Both the position numbers and the translations under genes were made by a program. This document shows positions 19,081-31,400 of a stretch of DNA of 64,000 nucleotides, piece after piece. The DNA is taken from the NCBI RefSeq assembly GCF_014251335.1, contig NZ_CP059186.1:436289-500288 (forward strand). The letters are read 5' to 3'. The notes below the pieces were generated by a model. That model saw only the letters and a program-made list of their open reading frames with translations. It was not told the origin of the DNA and ran no database searches. The stretch is from Blattabacterium cuenoti. GTDB taxonomy: Bacteria; Bacteroidota; Bacteroidia; Flavobacteriales; Blattabacteriaceae. Within the stretch, counting starts at the first letter, position 1. The number at the start of each line of letters is the position of its first letter.

Positions 19081-20166
19081 ATGGCAGGGAATATTTTTGG
19101 AAATTTGTTTAGAGTTAGTACTTTTGGAGAAAGTCATGGAACAGCATTAGGTGGAATTATTGATGGATGTCCAGCAGGAATAGAATTAAACTTTAAAGAA
19201 ATTCAATATGAATTGAATAGAAGAAAACCTGGACAATCCTCCATAGTTTCTCAAAGAAACGAACCCGACAAAGTAAACTTCTTATCTGGAATTTTTGATA
19301 ACAAAACCACAGGGACGCCCATTGGTTTTATTATTTATAATAAAGATCATAAGTCGGATGACTATAATCATATTAGAGAAGTATATAGACCATCACATTC
19401 AGATTTAACATATGAAAAAAAATATGGAATAAGAGATTACAGAGGTGGAGGCCGTTCTTCTGCAAGAGAAACGACATGTAGAGTAGTAGCTGGCGCTATT
19501 GCTAAACAGTTAATAAAAGATATTACAATTACATCTTATGTTTCTTCTGTAGGAAACATATCTATAAATAAATCTTATCAAGAATTAGACTTATCAAGAA
19601 AATCAATAGAAAATAATCCGATAAGATGCCCTGATCCAGATACTGCGGAAAAAATGATATATGAAATAAAAAAAATAAAAAATAAAGGAGATACAATAGG
19701 GGGAATTATTACTTGCATAATAAAAAATATTCCAATAGGAATTGGAGAACCAGTTTTTGACAAATTACATGCTGAACTAGGAAAAGCTATGCTTTCAATT
19801 AATGCCGTTAAAGGATTTGAATACGGAAGTGGATTTAATGGAACTAAATTAACTGGTTCTCAACATAATGACTTATTTAAAAAAGATGGAAGAACTAAAA
19901 CAAATTTATCTGGAGGAATACAAGGAGGTATTTCAAATGGAATGGATATTTATTTTAGAATAGCTTTGAAACCTATTGCCACAATAATGCAAAAACAAAA
20001 AACCATAGATAAACATGGAAATTTTATCCTTATGGAAGGAAAAGGAAGACATGATCCCTGTGTTTTACCTCGTGCTATTCCTATTGTAGAATCTATGACC
20101 GCTTTAGTTTTAGCCGATTATTGGATGTACAGTAAATTATCTAAATATACTTCAATCAAAAATTGA
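19081..20166 (+). CDS. aroC: chorismate synthase
   Basis: Final step of the shikimate pathway, converting EPSP to chorismate with reduced FMN. The 361-residue product is full length and highly conserved: [11 protein letters not shown] near the N-terminus, [29 protein letters not shown] (split here by eye at [22 protein letters not shown]), and [14 protein letters not shown]. The product feeds menF here and aromatic amino acids and folate elsewhere. Its stop codon overlaps the start of miaA by 4 bases. Confidence 0.97.
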   Translation: MAGNIFGNLFRVSTFGESHGTALGGIIDGCPAGIELNFKEIQYELNRRKPGQSSIVSQRNEPDKVNFLSGIFDNKTTGTPIGFIIYNKDHKSDDYNHIREVYRPSHSDLTYEKKYGIRDYRGGGRSSARETTCRVVAGAIAKQLIKDITITSYVSSVGNISINKSYQELDLSRKSIENNPIRCPDPDTAEKMIYEIKKIKNKGDTIGGIITCIIKNIPIGIGEPVFDKLHAELGKAMLSINAVKGFEYGSGFNGTKLTGSQHNDLFKKDGRTKTNLSGGIQGGISNGMDIYFRIALKPIATIMQKQKTIDKHGNFILMEGKGRHDPCVLPRAIPIVESMTALVLADYWMYSKLSKYTSIKN

Positions 20167-21098
20167 ATCAAAAATTTCTCATTTCTATTTTAGGTCCTAC
20201 CTGTGTAGGTAAAACTTTTCTTTCCTTATTTTTAGCTGAAAAACTAAAAACTGAAATTTTATCTTGTGATTCTAGACAATTTTATAAGGAACTAAAAATA
20301 GGAACATCTATGCCTACATCAGAAGAATTGTCACGTATTTCTCATCATTTTATCGGGCATTTAAGTATTCATCAGCTCTACAATGCTAAATTATTTGAAA
20401 TAGATTTCTTAAAAAGAATTTCTAAATTATTTACTAAATATCCTATATTGATTATGGTAGGAGGATCTAGTTTATATGAAAAAGCAGTAACAGAAGGACT
20501 ATCTGAATTTCCTGAAATTCGTTTTGATATCAGAAATCATTTAATTTATCATTTTAAAAAAAAAGGAATTTCCTTTTTACAAAAGGAATTTTTAAAATTC
20601 AAAAAATCAGGTGAATCAATAGATATTGATAATCCTAGACGATTAATTCGGTATTTAGAAATCGTTCAATCTACAGGAAAAAATCCTTCTTTTTTTTACA
20701 AAAAAAAGAAAAAAAGAGATTTCGTAATTTTGAAAATAGGACTTAAAATGCCTAAATATGAAATCTATTCTAGAATAAATAATAGAGTAAACAATATGAT
20801 GAAAATAGGTTTATTAGATGAAGCTAGACTCTATTATCATTATAGAAATTTAAATAGTTTACAAACAATAGGATATAAAGAGATATTTGAATTTTTTTCT
20901 AATGGAAAAAATGATTTTAATAAAAGTATAGAAAAAATAAAAAAAAACACTAGAAAATATGCAAAAAGACAATTAACCTGGTATAAAAAAGATACGTCAA
21001 TCGTATGGTTTGATGCAAAAGAAAAAGAGAAGATATTAAATTTTATTTTCAAAATAGTGGGCAATACTGGATTTGAACCAGTGACCCCCTGCTTGTAA
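20163..21098 (+). CDS. miaA: tRNA dimethylallyltransferase MiaA
   Basis: Attaches a dimethylallyl group to A37 of UNN-reading tRNAs, the substrate for MiaB at the left edge of the window. The P-loop is GPTCVGKT (11-18), followed by [18 protein letters not shown] and the [12 protein letters not shown] and TIGYKEI motifs. The start is TTG at 20163, supported because family homology begins there and no ATG precedes it; it overlaps the aroC stop. The last 41 bases run into tRNA-Val on the opposite strand, so the C-terminal residues ([11 protein letters not shown]) are an antisense reading of a tRNA rather than family sequence. Confidence 0.92.
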   Translation: MNQKFLISILGPTCVGKTFLSLFLAEKLKTEILSCDSRQFYKELKIGTSMPTSEELSRISHHFIGHLSIHQLYNAKLFEIDFLKRISKLFTKYPILIMVGGSSLYEKAVTEGLSEFPEIRFDIRNHLIYHFKKKGISFLQKEFLKFKKSGESIDIDNPRRLIRYLEIVQSTGKNPSFFYKKKKKRDFVILKIGLKMPKYEIYSRINNRVNNMMKIGLLDEARLYYHYRNLNSLQTIGYKEIFEFFSNGKNDFNKSIEKIKKNTRKYAKRQLTWYKKDTSIVWFDAKEKEKILNFIFKIVGNTGFEPVTPCL

Positions 21099-21133
21099 AA
21101 CAGATGCTCTAAACCAAACTGAGCTAATTGCCC
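21058..21133 (-). tRNA. tRNA-Val (anticodon TAC)
   Basis: Cloverleaf folds on the minus strand: acceptor GGGCAAT / ATTGCCC, D arm GCTC...GAGC, anticodon loop TTTACAA, T arm ACTGG-TTCAAAT-CCAGT, discriminator A. No CCA is encoded. The 3' half is overlapped by the end of miaA on the plus strand; folC lies upstream on the same strand. Confidence 0.95.
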
Positions 21134-21148
21134 TATTTTTATTATTAT

Positions 21149-22420
21149 TTAATCAAATGTAAGAAAAAAATTCTTATAGTGTAACAAGATCTCAGATACA
21201 ACAAACGTACTTCCACTTATTAAAATCAAATCATTTTGATGAGCTTTGTTTTTAGCAGACAAAAAAGCCTTCTTCACAGAAGGAAAAAAATTTATTTTAT
21301 CACGATTATTAAATAGTTTATTAACTAATATTGTCAAATTATGAATAGAATATTTTCTATCTATATTAGGTTGACAAAAATAGTAAAAAGATTCAATAGG
21401 AAAATATTTTAATAACTGATCTACTTTTTTTTCTTTTACAAAACCTAAAACTAGGTGTAATTTTTCATATGATTCTTTTTTTAATTGTTCACTAATCATA
21501 TATACCCCTTCTTCATTATGAGCTATATCACAAATAATTTTTGGATTTTTTTCTTGTAGAATATGCCATCTTCCTTTGAAAGAAGTATTTTTTATCACAT
21601 TTTTTAATCCTTTTTTTATTGATTGATTAGATACTACGATATTTTTTCTATAATGTAAAATATTTATTGTTTTTAATACTACACTTCGATTCAAATTTTG
21701 ATAATCAGCTTTAAAAGGCATTTTATATTGAGAATCCTTTTTAGTTTTTATAGAAAAATAAATTGGAGCATTTTTTTTAAAAGATTCTTTCATAAAAAAA
21801 AATCGCACATCTTTAGATATTTTTCTTCCTATTACCACAGATACATTTTTTTTTATAATTCCAGCTTTTTCCGAAGCAATTTCTAATTTATGATTTCCAA
21901 GAGTTTCTGTATGATCCATACTAATATTTGTAATAACAGATATTTCTGGAGTTATCAAATTAGTAGAATCTAATCGTCCTCCCATCCCTACTTCAATAAT
22001 TGCTATATTTACTTTTTTTTCTTTAAAATATTGAAAAGCTAAAGCAGTATTCATTTCAAAAAATGAAATATTTTCTTTTTCTATAAATTTTTTATTTTTG
22101 TTTATAAAATACACAATAAAATCTTTTTCTATCAAAACGTCATTAAAGGTTATTCTTTCTCTAAAATCTATTAAATGAGGTGAGGTGAACAATCCTATTT
22201 TATATTTTTCTTCTTGTAAAATAGAAGATAACATATGTACTGTAGATCCTTTTCCATTTGTTCCTCCTACATGTATACTTTTAAAAAAATTTTGGGGATC
22301 TCCTAAATAAGAACAAAAATTTTGTATTCTTTTTAACCCTGGTTTATATGATCTCAATCCTGTTTCTTGATAGATTGGAAGACGTTTAAAAATCCATTGA
22401 ACTGTTTCTGTATAATTCAA
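21149..22420 (-). CDS. folC: folylpolyglutamate / dihydrofolate synthase
   Basis: Mur-ligase-like enzyme that adds glutamate to dihydropteroate and folates. The ATP-binding loop GTNGKGST is at 53-60, followed by FTSPHLIDFRERI, then GMGGRLDSTNLI and the SMDHTETLG motif, all diagnostic. The 423-residue length is normal. The start is TTG at 22420: homologous proteins begin at this point (MNYxET) and there is no in-frame ATG upstream. It is divergent from glnS, with about 90 bases between them. Confidence 0.93.
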   Translation of the reverse strand: MNYTETVQWIFKRLPIYQETGLRSYKPGLKRIQNFCSYLGDPQNFFKSIHVGGTNGKGSTVHMLSSILQEEKYKIGLFTSPHLIDFRERITFNDVLIEKDFIVYFINKNKKFIEKENISFFEMNTALAFQYFKEKKVNIAIIEVGMGGRLDSTNLITPEISVITNISMDHTETLGNHKLEIASEKAGIIKKNVSVVIGRKISKDVRFFFMKESFKKNAPIYFSIKTKKDSQYKMPFKADYQNLNRSVVLKTINILHYRKNIVVSNQSIKKGLKNVIKNTSFKGRWHILQEKNPKIICDIAHNEEGVYMISEQLKKESYEKLHLVLGFVKEKKVDQLLKYFPIESFYYFCQPNIDRKYSIHNLTILVNKLFNNRDKINFFPSVKKAFLSAKNKAHQNDLILISGSTFVVSEILLHYKNFFLTFD

Positions 22421-22512
22421 GTCCCAACTATTAAAAATAATATAGCAAAAATATATTTTTTCAAAAAATTAGTTATATTCGTTATAAGATTAACTTTTAA
22501 TTATTTTTCGTA

Positions 22513-24195
22513 ATAGAATCATATTTTCATTTTATTGAAAAAATTATAGAGGAAGATATAAAAAATGGATTTCCTATAAAAAAAATTAGATTTCGTTTTC
22601 CTCCTGAACCTAATGGTTTTCTTCATATTGGGCATATAAAAGCTATATGCTTAAATTTTGAGTTAAGTAAAAAATATAAATCTCCAATTAATTTAAGATT
22701 TGATGATACTAATCCTATAGGAGAAGACAAAAATTTTATAGATTCTATAAAAAAAGATATTATTTTTTTAGATTATCATTGGGATAATGAAAGTTATGCT
22801 TCAGATTATTTTCATAAACTTTATGAATGGGCTATCGAATTAATTAAAAAAAACAAAGCTTATGTAGATGATCTACCTAAAAATATCATCCAATTTCAAA
22901 GAAAAAATCCTTTTGAAATTGGAATTGATAGCAATTATAGAAATAGATCTATAGAAGAGAATCTCTTCCTATTCGAAAAAATGAAAAATGGATTTTTTGA
23001 AGAAGGATCTTGTGTTTTAAGAGCTAAAATTAATATGAGTTCTTCAAATATGAATATGAGAGATCCAATTATGTATAGAATTTTACGAAAAAAACATCAT
23101 AGAACTGGATACAAATGGTGTATTTATCCTACTTATGATTGGACACATGGTTTGTGTGATTATATAGAACAAATATCTCATTCTTTATGTTCTTTGGAAT
23201 TTGAAAATAGAAGACCGTTATATAACTGGTATTTAGATCAAATTTATATTGAAAATAAAAATAAAATCAGACCTAAACAAATAGAATTTTCAAGATTAAA
23301 TTTAAGTCATACTATAACTAGTAAAAGAAAAATTCAATATTTAATTGAAAAAAAAGTTATTCAATCTTGGGATGATCCACGTATTTTAACAATATCTGGA
23401 TTACGTCGTAAAGGATACACTTCTGTTGCTTTAAAAAATTTTATTCATAAAATAGGGGTAACAAAAAGGAATAATATCATAGATATATCTTTTTTGGAAT
23501 TTTGTATTAGAGAACATTTAAATAAAATAGCTCCCAGAGTTATGGTCGTACTCCATCCAATTAAATTAATTATTGATAATTACTTAAATACTACTGAATG
23601 GGTAAAAGCAGAAAATAATCCAGAAGATTCTAATTTTGGAAATAGAAAAGTTCCTTTTTCCAAGTTTATATATATTGAAGAAGATGATTTTTTAGAAAAA
23701 AAAGAAGGAAATTTTTTTCGTCTTTGTATTGGAAAAGAAGTAAGACTTAAAAATGCTTATATTATAAAAGCAAATTCTGTAATTAAAAATTATAAAGGAA
23801 AAATAAAGGAAATACATTGTACCTATGATCCAAGCAGTAAATCTGGAAAAAAAAACAAAATTGAAAAAAAAGAAAGAATCAAAAGTACTTTACACTGGGT
23901 CTCTATAAAACATTCTTTTCCTATAAAAATTAATTTATATAATCCCCTTTTTCTCAATAAAAATCCAAATCTAGATTTTGATAAACATATCAATCCTAAA
24001 TCAAAAAATAAAATTATAGGTTATGCAGAGCCTTACTTAAAAAAAGCAAAAAAAGGAAATCATTTTCAATTTCAAAGAGTTGGTTATTTTTATGTGAATA
24101 ATGAAATTATAAATGATAAAAATCAAATTATTTTCAATCAAACAGTATCTATAAAAAATAAATGGAAAAAAATAACAAAAACTTCTCTTAAATAA
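22513..24195 (+). CDS. glnS: glutaminyl-tRNA synthetase with a non-ATG start
   Basis: Class I synthetase charging tRNA-Gln. The frame is open from 22501 (stop at 22498-22500) and reads conserved GlnRS sequence from about 22534 (FIEKIIEEDIKNGFP). It contains RFPPEPNGFLHIGH with the catalytic HIGH motif at 22624-22635 and NLRFDDTNP, then EEGSCVLRAKI, RDPIMYRI, WCIYPTYDWTHG and the beta-barrel anticodon domain. The first ATG in frame is 22981, far inside the catalytic domain, so translation must start at a rare codon; ATA at 22513 gives the expected length (about 560 residues). The KMSKS equivalent reads ITSKRK (usually VMSKRK). It ends 2 bases from the convergent rpoC. Confidence 0.85.
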   Translation: MESYFHFIEKIIEEDIKNGFPIKKIRFRFPPEPNGFLHIGHIKAICLNFELSKKYKSPINLRFDDTNPIGEDKNFIDSIKKDIIFLDYHWDNESYASDYFHKLYEWAIELIKKNKAYVDDLPKNIIQFQRKNPFEIGIDSNYRNRSIEENLFLFEKMKNGFFEEGSCVLRAKINMSSSNMNMRDPIMYRILRKKHHRTGYKWCIYPTYDWTHGLCDYIEQISHSLCSLEFENRRPLYNWYLDQIYIENKNKIRPKQIEFSRLNLSHTITSKRKIQYLIEKKVIQSWDDPRILTISGLRRKGYTSVALKNFIHKIGVTKRNNIIDISFLEFCIREHLNKIAPRVMVVLHPIKLIIDNYLNTTEWVKAENNPEDSNFGNRKVPFSKFIYIEEDDFLEKKEGNFFRLCIGKEVRLKNAYIIKANSVIKNYKGKIKEIHCTYDPSSKSGKKNKIEKKERIKSTLHWVSIKHSFPIKINLYNPLFLNKNPNLDFDKHINPKSKNKIIGYAEPYLKKAKKGNHFQFQRVGYFYVNNEIINDKNQIIFNQTVSIKNKWKKITKTSLK

Positions 24196-24197
24196 AT

Positions 24198-27100
24198 TTA
24201 AGATAAAATATCTGGAAAAATGTTCTCATATTCTTTCAATCCAGTTCCTGCAGGTATTTTATGTCCTACAATTACATTTTCCTTTAATCCATGTAAATAA
24301 TCAATTTTACTACTTATAGCTGCTTCACTTAAAACTTTTGTTGTTTCTTGAAATGAAGCGGCAGATATAAAAGATTTAGTTTGTAATGCAGCTCTTGTTA
24401 TCCCTTGTAATATAGGTCTTGCTGTAGCAGGAATTGCATTTCTAGTTTTTATTAATTTTTTATTTTTATAATTTAACACTGTATTTTCATTTCTACAATC
24501 CCTGTAACTAATAATATCTCCATTTTTAAATATTTCAGAATTACCGGAATCTTCAACTACTTTCATTTGAGAAATCCTGTCATTTTCTTCTATAAAATCA
24601 TCTTTATATTCTATATTTCCTTCCAAAAACTTAGTGTCTCCTACATCTATTACTTCTACTTTTCTCATCATTTGTAAAACAATAACTTCAAAATGTTTAT
24701 CATTAATTTTTACTCCTTGCAAACGATACACCTCTTGTATTTCTTTTACTAAATATTCTTGCACAGCCCTGGGGCCTCTTATATTTAAAATATCATTAGG
24801 AGTAACTGCTCCATCGGATAAAGGCATTCCTGCTTTTACATAATCGTTTTCTTGCACAAGTATTTGATTCGATAATTTTACAAGATATTTTCTAAATTCT
24901 CCTGTTTTAGATTCCACAACAATTTCTCTATTTCCTCTTTTTATTTTTCCATGACTTACTATTCCATCCATTTCTGATACTACAGCTGGATTAGATGGAT
25001 TACGTGCTTCAAATAACTCAGATAGACGAGGTAATCCACCTGTGATATCTCCTGATTTAGCAGTTCTTCTTGGAACCTTTACTAATATTTTTCCTATATT
25101 TATTTTTTCTTCATCATCTACCATTAAATGAGCACCTACCGGTAAATTATACACTTTTAATTCTTCATTTTTTTCATTAATAATTTTTAACGTTGGTATT
25201 AAATTTTTATTTCTAACCTCCGTTATTACTTTTTCCTGAAATCCAGTTTGTTCATCTATTTCCACTTGAAAAGTAACACCTTGTTCCAAATGTTGATAAG
25301 ATATTATACCAGAAAATTCTGCAACAATAACTGCATTATATAGATCCCATTTGCAAATCATATCTCCCGCTTTTAATTGATCTCCATGTTTTACATATAA
25401 AGAAGCCCCATAAGGAATATTATTCACCATTAAAACAGATGATTTCTTAATATTTACAAGCTTCATTTCTGTAGATCTAGAAACAACTATTCCTATCATC
25501 CTAGGATCAGAATCTTGTTTTGTATCTAAAAATTTTAAGTCTTCAAATTCTACAATTCCATCATATTTTGCTTTTATTTGTGAAGATTCTGTAATATTTC
25601 CTGCTGTCCCTCCAACATGAAAAGTACGTAAAGTCAACTGAGTACCTGGTTCTCCAATTGATTGAGCAGCGATAACTCCTACAGCTTCTCCTTTTTGAAC
25701 TATTTTTCCTGTAGATAAATTACGCCCGTAACATTTAGAACAAATTCCCATTTTTGCTTCACAAGTTAAAGGAGATCTAACTTCCACAAGTTCAATTTCA
25801 GATTTATCAATTCTTTCCGCTATTTCTTCATTAATCATATCACCTGCAGAAACTATCAATAAATTTTCTATATAAATATCATTTAAAGATATACGTCCTA
25901 AAATTCTATCAAATAAAGTTTCAACGATCTCTTCATTCTTTTTTAATGCAGAAATTTCTAATCCGCGTAAGGTTTTACAATCTTCTATTTTGATAATTAC
26001 ATCTTGAGCCGCATCTACTAAACGTCTTGTCAAATATCCAGCATCTGCAGTTTTTAATGCAGTATCTGCTAATCCTTTTCTAGCCCCATGAGTAGATATA
26101 AAATATTCTAAAATAGAAAGTCCTTCTCTAAAATTGGATAAAATAGGATTTTCAATAATTTCTCCTCCAGAAGATCCTGCTTTTTGAGGTTTAGCCATTA
26201 AACCACGCATCCCTGAAAGTTGACGTATTTGTTCTTTAGAACCTCTTGCTCCAGAATCTAGCATCATATATACGGGATTAAATCCTTGTCTATCTTCACG
26301 CATATATTTCATGACTTTTTCCGTTAGCATAGCGTTGGTATTTGTCCATATATCAATTACTTGATTATAACGTTCATTATTCGTGATCAATCCCATATTA
26401 TAATTCATTTTTACATTATCTACTTGTTTGATTGCATGATCGACCATCTTTTTTTTATTATCAGGAATAATAATATCTCCTAATCCAAAGGACAAACCAC
26501 CTTTAAATGCATTATAAAAACCTAATTCTTTAATATCATCTAAAAAGTTAGCAGTAGTAGGTACATCTGTAAGATGTAATATTTTCCCTATAATTTCTCT
26601 AAGAGATTTTTTTGTAAGAGATTCATTAATAAATCCTACTTTCTTAGGTACCACCTGATTAAATAACACTCTACCTACGGTAGTTTCTATTATTTTATTA
26701 ATAAATTTTTCTTTTTCACGAAGATAAACTTTAACTTTTATCAAAGCATGTAAATCTATTATACTTTGATTATATGCTATTTCCACTTCTTCTGGGGAAT
26801 AAAAAATAAGTCCTTCTCCTTTAACTTTTCTTTTAGAATCTGATACTAAAGGTTTAGTCATATAATATAATCCTAATACCATATCTTGAGAAGGAACTGT
26901 AATAGGAGATCCATTAGCAGGATTTAATATATTTTGAGAAGCTAACATTAAAAGTTGAGCTTCTAATATTGCTCCATGTGATAATGGTAAATGAACTGCC
27001 ATTTGATCTCCATCAAAATCTGCATTAAAAGCTGCACAAACCAGAGGATGTAATTGAATTGCTTTTCCCTCTATTAATTTAGGTTGAAAAGCTTGAATCC

Positions 27101-28433
27101 CCAACCTGTGCAAAGTAGGTGCTCTATTTAATAATATAGGATGTCCTTTTAAAACATTTTCTAAAATATCCCATATCATGGGATCTCTTTTATCAATAAT
27201 TTTTTTTGAAGATTTTACTGTTTTTACTATCCCTCTTTCAATTAATTTTCGTATAATAAAAGGTTTATAAAGTTCTGCAGCCATATCTTTAGGTAATCCG
27301 CATTCATGCAATTTTAAATGCGGTCCTACTACAATAACAGATCTTGCTGAATAATCTACTCTTTTTCCGAGAAGATTTTGTCTAAAACGACCTTGCTTTC
27401 CTTTTAATGCATCAGATAAAGATTTTAAAGGACGATTCGCTTCTGATTTTACAGCAGAAACTTTTCTTGAATTATCAAAAAGAGAATCTACTGCTTCTTG
27501 CAGCATTCTTTTTTCATTTCGTAAAATTACTTCTGGAGCTTTAATTTCTATAAGTCTTTTTAAACGATTATTTCTTATAAGTACACGACGGTATAAATCA
27601 GTCATATCAGAAGCAGCATAACGTCCTCCATCCAAAGGAACTAAAGGACGTAATTCAGGAGGGATTACAGCCAATACATGAATAATCATCCAAGAAGGAC
27701 TCCCTCCATTTTTTTTTCCTTCTCTAAAAGATTCAACAACCTGTAAACGTTTCAAAGCTTCAATCCGTCTTTGTTTAGAGGTTTCATTATGAGCTTGATT
27801 TCTTAGTTCTATAGATAAAAAATCCAAATCTACTCTATTTAAAAGATCCTCTATACATTCTGCCCCCATTTTAGCAATAAACTTATTTAGATCGGAATCT
27901 TCTAATAACTGATTTCCTTTCGGAAGTTTGTTTAAAACTTGTAAATATTCTTCTTCAGTAAGAAAATCTCCTTTTTGAAAAGAAGATCCATCTGAACGTA
28001 AACCTAAACCTCCTTGAATTACAACATATCGTTCATAATAAATAATCATTTCAAGTTTCTTAGAAGGTAAACCTAATAAATATCCAATTTTGTTGGGAGA
28101 AGATCGAAAACACCATATATGAACAACAGGAACTACAAGACTTATATGCCCCATACGTTCTCTTCTGACTTTTTTTTCAGTTACTTCAACACCACATCTA
28201 TCACAAATAATTCCTTTATAACGAATTCTTTTATATTTGCCACAGGCACATTCATAATCTTTCACGGGACCAAAAATTCTTTCACAAAAAAGCCCATCTC
28301 TTTCTGGTTTATGTGTTCGATAATTGATTGTTTCTGGTTTTAATACTTCTCCATGTGATTCCTTCAGTATAACTTCCGGAGAAGCTAGTCGAATAGTTAT
28401 TCGATTAAATTTATTGTTTTTTTTTCTATTCAT
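24198..28433 (-). CDS. rpoC: DNA-directed RNA polymerase subunit beta'
   Basis: Catalytic largest subunit of RNA polymerase. The 1411-residue product has the N-terminal zinc ribbon ([20 protein letters not shown]), the active-site [22 protein letters not shown], the trigger-loop/bridge-helix regions and a C-terminal domain ending [10 protein letters not shown] take the Met at 28433 (MNRKKNNKF) because homology begins there; in-frame ATGs at 28445 and 28469 would only add a hydrophobic leader. It follows rpoB by 40 bases. It meets the convergent glnS with 2 bases between stop codons and no terminator. Confidence 0.97.
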   Translation of the reverse strand: MNRKKNNKFNRITIRLASPEVILKESHGEVLKPETINYRTHKPERDGLFCERIFGPVKDYECACGKYKRIRYKGIICDRCGVEVTEKKVRRERMGHISLVVPVVHIWCFRSSPNKIGYLLGLPSKKLEMIIYYERYVVIQGGLGLRSDGSSFQKGDFLTEEEYLQVLNKLPKGNQLLEDSDLNKFIAKMGAECIEDLLNRVDLDFLSIELRNQAHNETSKQRRIEALKRLQVVESFREGKKNGGSPSWMIIHVLAVIPPELRPLVPLDGGRYAASDMTDLYRRVLIRNNRLKRLIEIKAPEVILRNEKRMLQEAVDSLFDNSRKVSAVKSEANRPLKSLSDALKGKQGRFRQNLLGKRVDYSARSVIVVGPHLKLHECGLPKDMAAELYKPFIIRKLIERGIVKTVKSSKKIIDKRDPMIWDILENVLKGHPILLNRAPTLHRLGIQAFQPKLIEGKAIQLHPLVCAAFNADFDGDQMAVHLPLSHGAILEAQLLMLASQNILNPANGSPITVPSQDMVLGLYYMTKPLVSDSKRKVKGEGLIFYSPEEVEIAYNQSIIDLHALIKVKVYLREKEKFINKIIETTVGRVLFNQVVPKKVGFINESLTKKSLREIIGKILHLTDVPTTANFLDDIKELGFYNAFKGGLSFGLGDIIIPDNKKKMVDHAIKQVDNVKMNYNMGLITNNERYNQVIDIWTNTNAMLTEKVMKYMREDRQGFNPVYMMLDSGARGSKEQIRQLSGMRGLMAKPQKAGSSGGEIIENPILSNFREGLSILEYFISTHGARKGLADTALKTADAGYLTRRLVDAAQDVIIKIEDCKTLRGLEISALKKNEEIVETLFDRILGRISLNDIYIENLLIVSAGDMINEEIAERIDKSEIELVEVRSPLTCEAKMGICSKCYGRNLSTGKIVQKGEAVGVIAAQSIGEPGTQLTLRTFHVGGTAGNITESSQIKAKYDGIVEFEDLKFLDTKQDSDPRMIGIVVSRSTEMKLVNIKKSSVLMVNNIPYGASLYVKHGDQLKAGDMICKWDLYNAVIVAEFSGIISYQHLEQGVTFQVEIDEQTGFQEKVITEVRNKNLIPTLKIINEKNEELKVYNLPVGAHLMVDDEEKINIGKILVKVPRRTAKSGDITGGLPRLSELFEARNPSNPAVVSEMDGIVSHGKIKRGNREIVVESKTGEFRKYLVKLSNQILVQENDYVKAGMPLSDGAVTPNDILNIRGPRAVQEYLVKEIQEVYRLQGVKINDKHFEVIVLQMMRKVEVIDVGDTKFLEGNIEYKDDFIEENDRISQMKVVEDSGNSEIFKNGDIISYRDCRNENTVLNYKNKKLIKTRNAIPATARPILQGITRAALQTKSFISAASFQETTKVLSEAAISSKIDYLHGLKENVIVGHKIPAGTGLKEYENIFPDILS

Positions 28434-28473
28434 TTTTTTTATCATATAAAAAAAAATATGGAATAACAAAAAT

Positions 28474-31400
28474 TTATTCTTCTAAACGGATATCTAATCC
28501 TAATCCTTTTAATTCATAACAAAGAACATTAAAAGATTCTGGATTATTAGGTTCAGGCATTGGTTCTCCTTTTACTATAGATTCATAAGTTTTTGCTCTT
28601 CCAGCAACATCATCTGATTTAACAGTCAAAATTTCACGTAAAATATTGGAAGCCCCAAAAGCTTCCAAAGCCCAAACTTCCATTTCTCCGAAACGTTGTC
28701 CCCCAAATTGAGCTTTCCCTCCTAAAGGTTGTTGGGTAATTAAAGAATAAGGGCCTATTGAACGTGCATGCATTTTATCATCTACCATATGACCCAATTT
28801 TAACATATATATTACTCCTACAGTGGCAGGTTGATCGAATCTTTCTCCTGTTCCTCCATCAAATAAATAACTGGTACCAAAACGAGGTATGTTAGCATTA
28901 TCTGTGTATTTGCAAATTTCTTCTATGGTTGCTCCATCAAATATAGGTGTTGAAAATTTCATATTCAACTTCTGTCCGGCCCATCCCAATACTGTTTCAT
29001 ATATTTGTCCTATATTCATTCTAGAAGGAACTCCTAAAGGATTTAGAACAATATCCACAGGGCTTCCATCTTCTAAAAAAGGCATATCTTCTTCTCTTAA
29101 TATTCTAGCTACTACCCCTTTATTTCCATGTCTTCCTGCCATTTTATCTCCTACTTTTAATTTTCTTTTTTTAGCAATATATACTTTTGCCATTTTAATT
29201 ATCCCTGAAGGTAATTCATCACCAACAGTAATAGAAAATTTTTTATGTTTAAAAATGCTATTTAAATCATTTACCCTTATTTTGTAATTATGTAAAATTT
29301 CTGATACCAAATTATTAATTTCAATATTATCAGTCCAATCGCTAAAGTTAATTTCTATATAATTCTGTATATTATTAAGTGTTTTTGTAGTGAATTTGAT
29401 CCCTTTTTTTATAATTTCCTGTTTTTTTTCATTTAGAATAGAATTATGGCATAATTTTCCATCCAAAATAGATTGTAATTTTTTAATTAAAAAATTTTTA
29501 AGATCTAAGAATTTTTTTTCATATTTTTTTTCTAAACGCGCTATTTTTATTTTATCTTGAGCTCTGGATGTTTTATCTTTTATACTTCTAGTAAAAAGTT
29601 TTGTATCTATAACAACTCCGAATAATGATGGTTCAGCTCTTAAAGAAGCATCTTTTACATTTCCGGCTTTATCTCCAAAAATTGCTCTTAATAATTTTTC
29701 TTCTGGGGTAGGGTCTGATTCTCCTTTAGGAGTTATTTTTCCAATCAGAATATCCCCAGGTTTTACTTCTGCTCCAATTCTTATGATTCCATTTTCATCT
29801 AAATCTTTAGTAGCTTCTTCACTAACATTAGGAATATCATTAGTTAATTCTTCCATACCTAATTTCGTATCACGAACTTCTAAAGAATATTCATCTATAT
29901 GTATGGAAGTAAACCAATCTTCACTTACTACTTTTTCGGAAATTAAAACAGCATCTTCAAAATTGTAACCGTTACACGGAATAAAAGCAGCTTTTAAATT
30001 TCTTCCTAAAGCTAATTCTCCATTTTCTGTAGCATACCCCTCACATAAAATTTGACCCTGAATTACTCTCATTCTTTTTTTTACAATAGGTTTTAAATTT
30101 ATACATGTATTTTGATTTGTTTTTCTAAATTTAATTAAATTATAAACCTTAGTTTCAGAATCAAAACTAACTAAATCTTCTCTATTTGTTCTATCATAAC
30201 GAATAATTATTTTTTTTGCATCAACATATTCTACAAATCCATTTTTTTCCGCATTAATCAATATACGAGAATCCCTTGCTATTTGTTCTTCTAATCCTGT
30301 TCCTACAAGAGGGGATTCAGGTTTTAATAATGGTACAGCTTGACGCATCATATTAGAGCCCATCAAAGCTCTATTGGCATCATCATGTTCTAAAAAAGGA
30401 ATTAAAGAAGCAGATATAGAAGCTATTTGATTAGGGGCTACATCTATATAATCTACTTGATTTGGTTTTACTATAGGAAAATCTCCATCTTCACGTGCTA
30501 TAATTCTATCAGATAAAAAATTTCCATGTTTATCAATTGCATTAGCTTGTGCTATAATTTTTCCTTCTTCTTCTTCCGCACTTAAATATTTTACTTCATA
30601 TTTCAAATCTACTTTTTTATCAGAAACAGTCCGATATGGAGTTTCAACAAATCCCATATTATTTATTTTTGCAAATACAGAAAGAGAAGATATTAATCCT
30701 ATATTAGGTCCTTCTGGAGTTTCTATAGGACACAATCTCCCATAATGAGAATAGTTTACATCTCTTACCTCAAACCCTGCTCTTTCTCTAGATAATCCTC
30801 CCGGACCTAAAGCGGAAAGTCTTCTTTTATGAGTGATCTCTGATAAAGGATTTGTTTGATCCATAAATTGAGACAATTGATTTGTTCCAAAAAAAGTGTT
30901 TATTACAGATGATAGTGTTTTAGCATTAATAAGATCTACAGGCATAAAAACTTCATTATCACGAACATTCATTCTTTCTCTTATAGTTCTGGACATTCTA
31001 GCTAAACCAATACTGAATTGAGTATAAAGTTGTTCTCCTACGGTTCTTACTCGTCTATTCGATAAATGATCAATGTCATCTACTTCTCTTTTAGAATTAA
31101 ATAAAGCATTTAAATGTTCTACTATTGCAATAATATCTTCTTTAGTTAAAACCAAATAATCAGGATCTATATTTAGACCAAGACGTTTATTCAAACGGTA
31201 TCTTCCTACAGGACCTAAACTATATCTAGTATCAGAAAAAAAAAGTTTATCTATTACTCCTCTAGCCGTCTCCTCATCTGGAGGTTCAGTATTTCTGAGT
31301 TGTCTATAAATATATTCTACTGCTTCTTTTTCAGAATTAGTTGGATCCTTTTGTAGAGTATTATAAATAATAGAATAATCTTTTTTTCTTTCCCCTTCTT

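Noticed and set aside
22981..24195. glnS beginning at the first ATG, 22981
   Set aside because: It would lack the HIGH motif and the first 156 residues of the catalytic domain although these are encoded intact upstream in the same frame.
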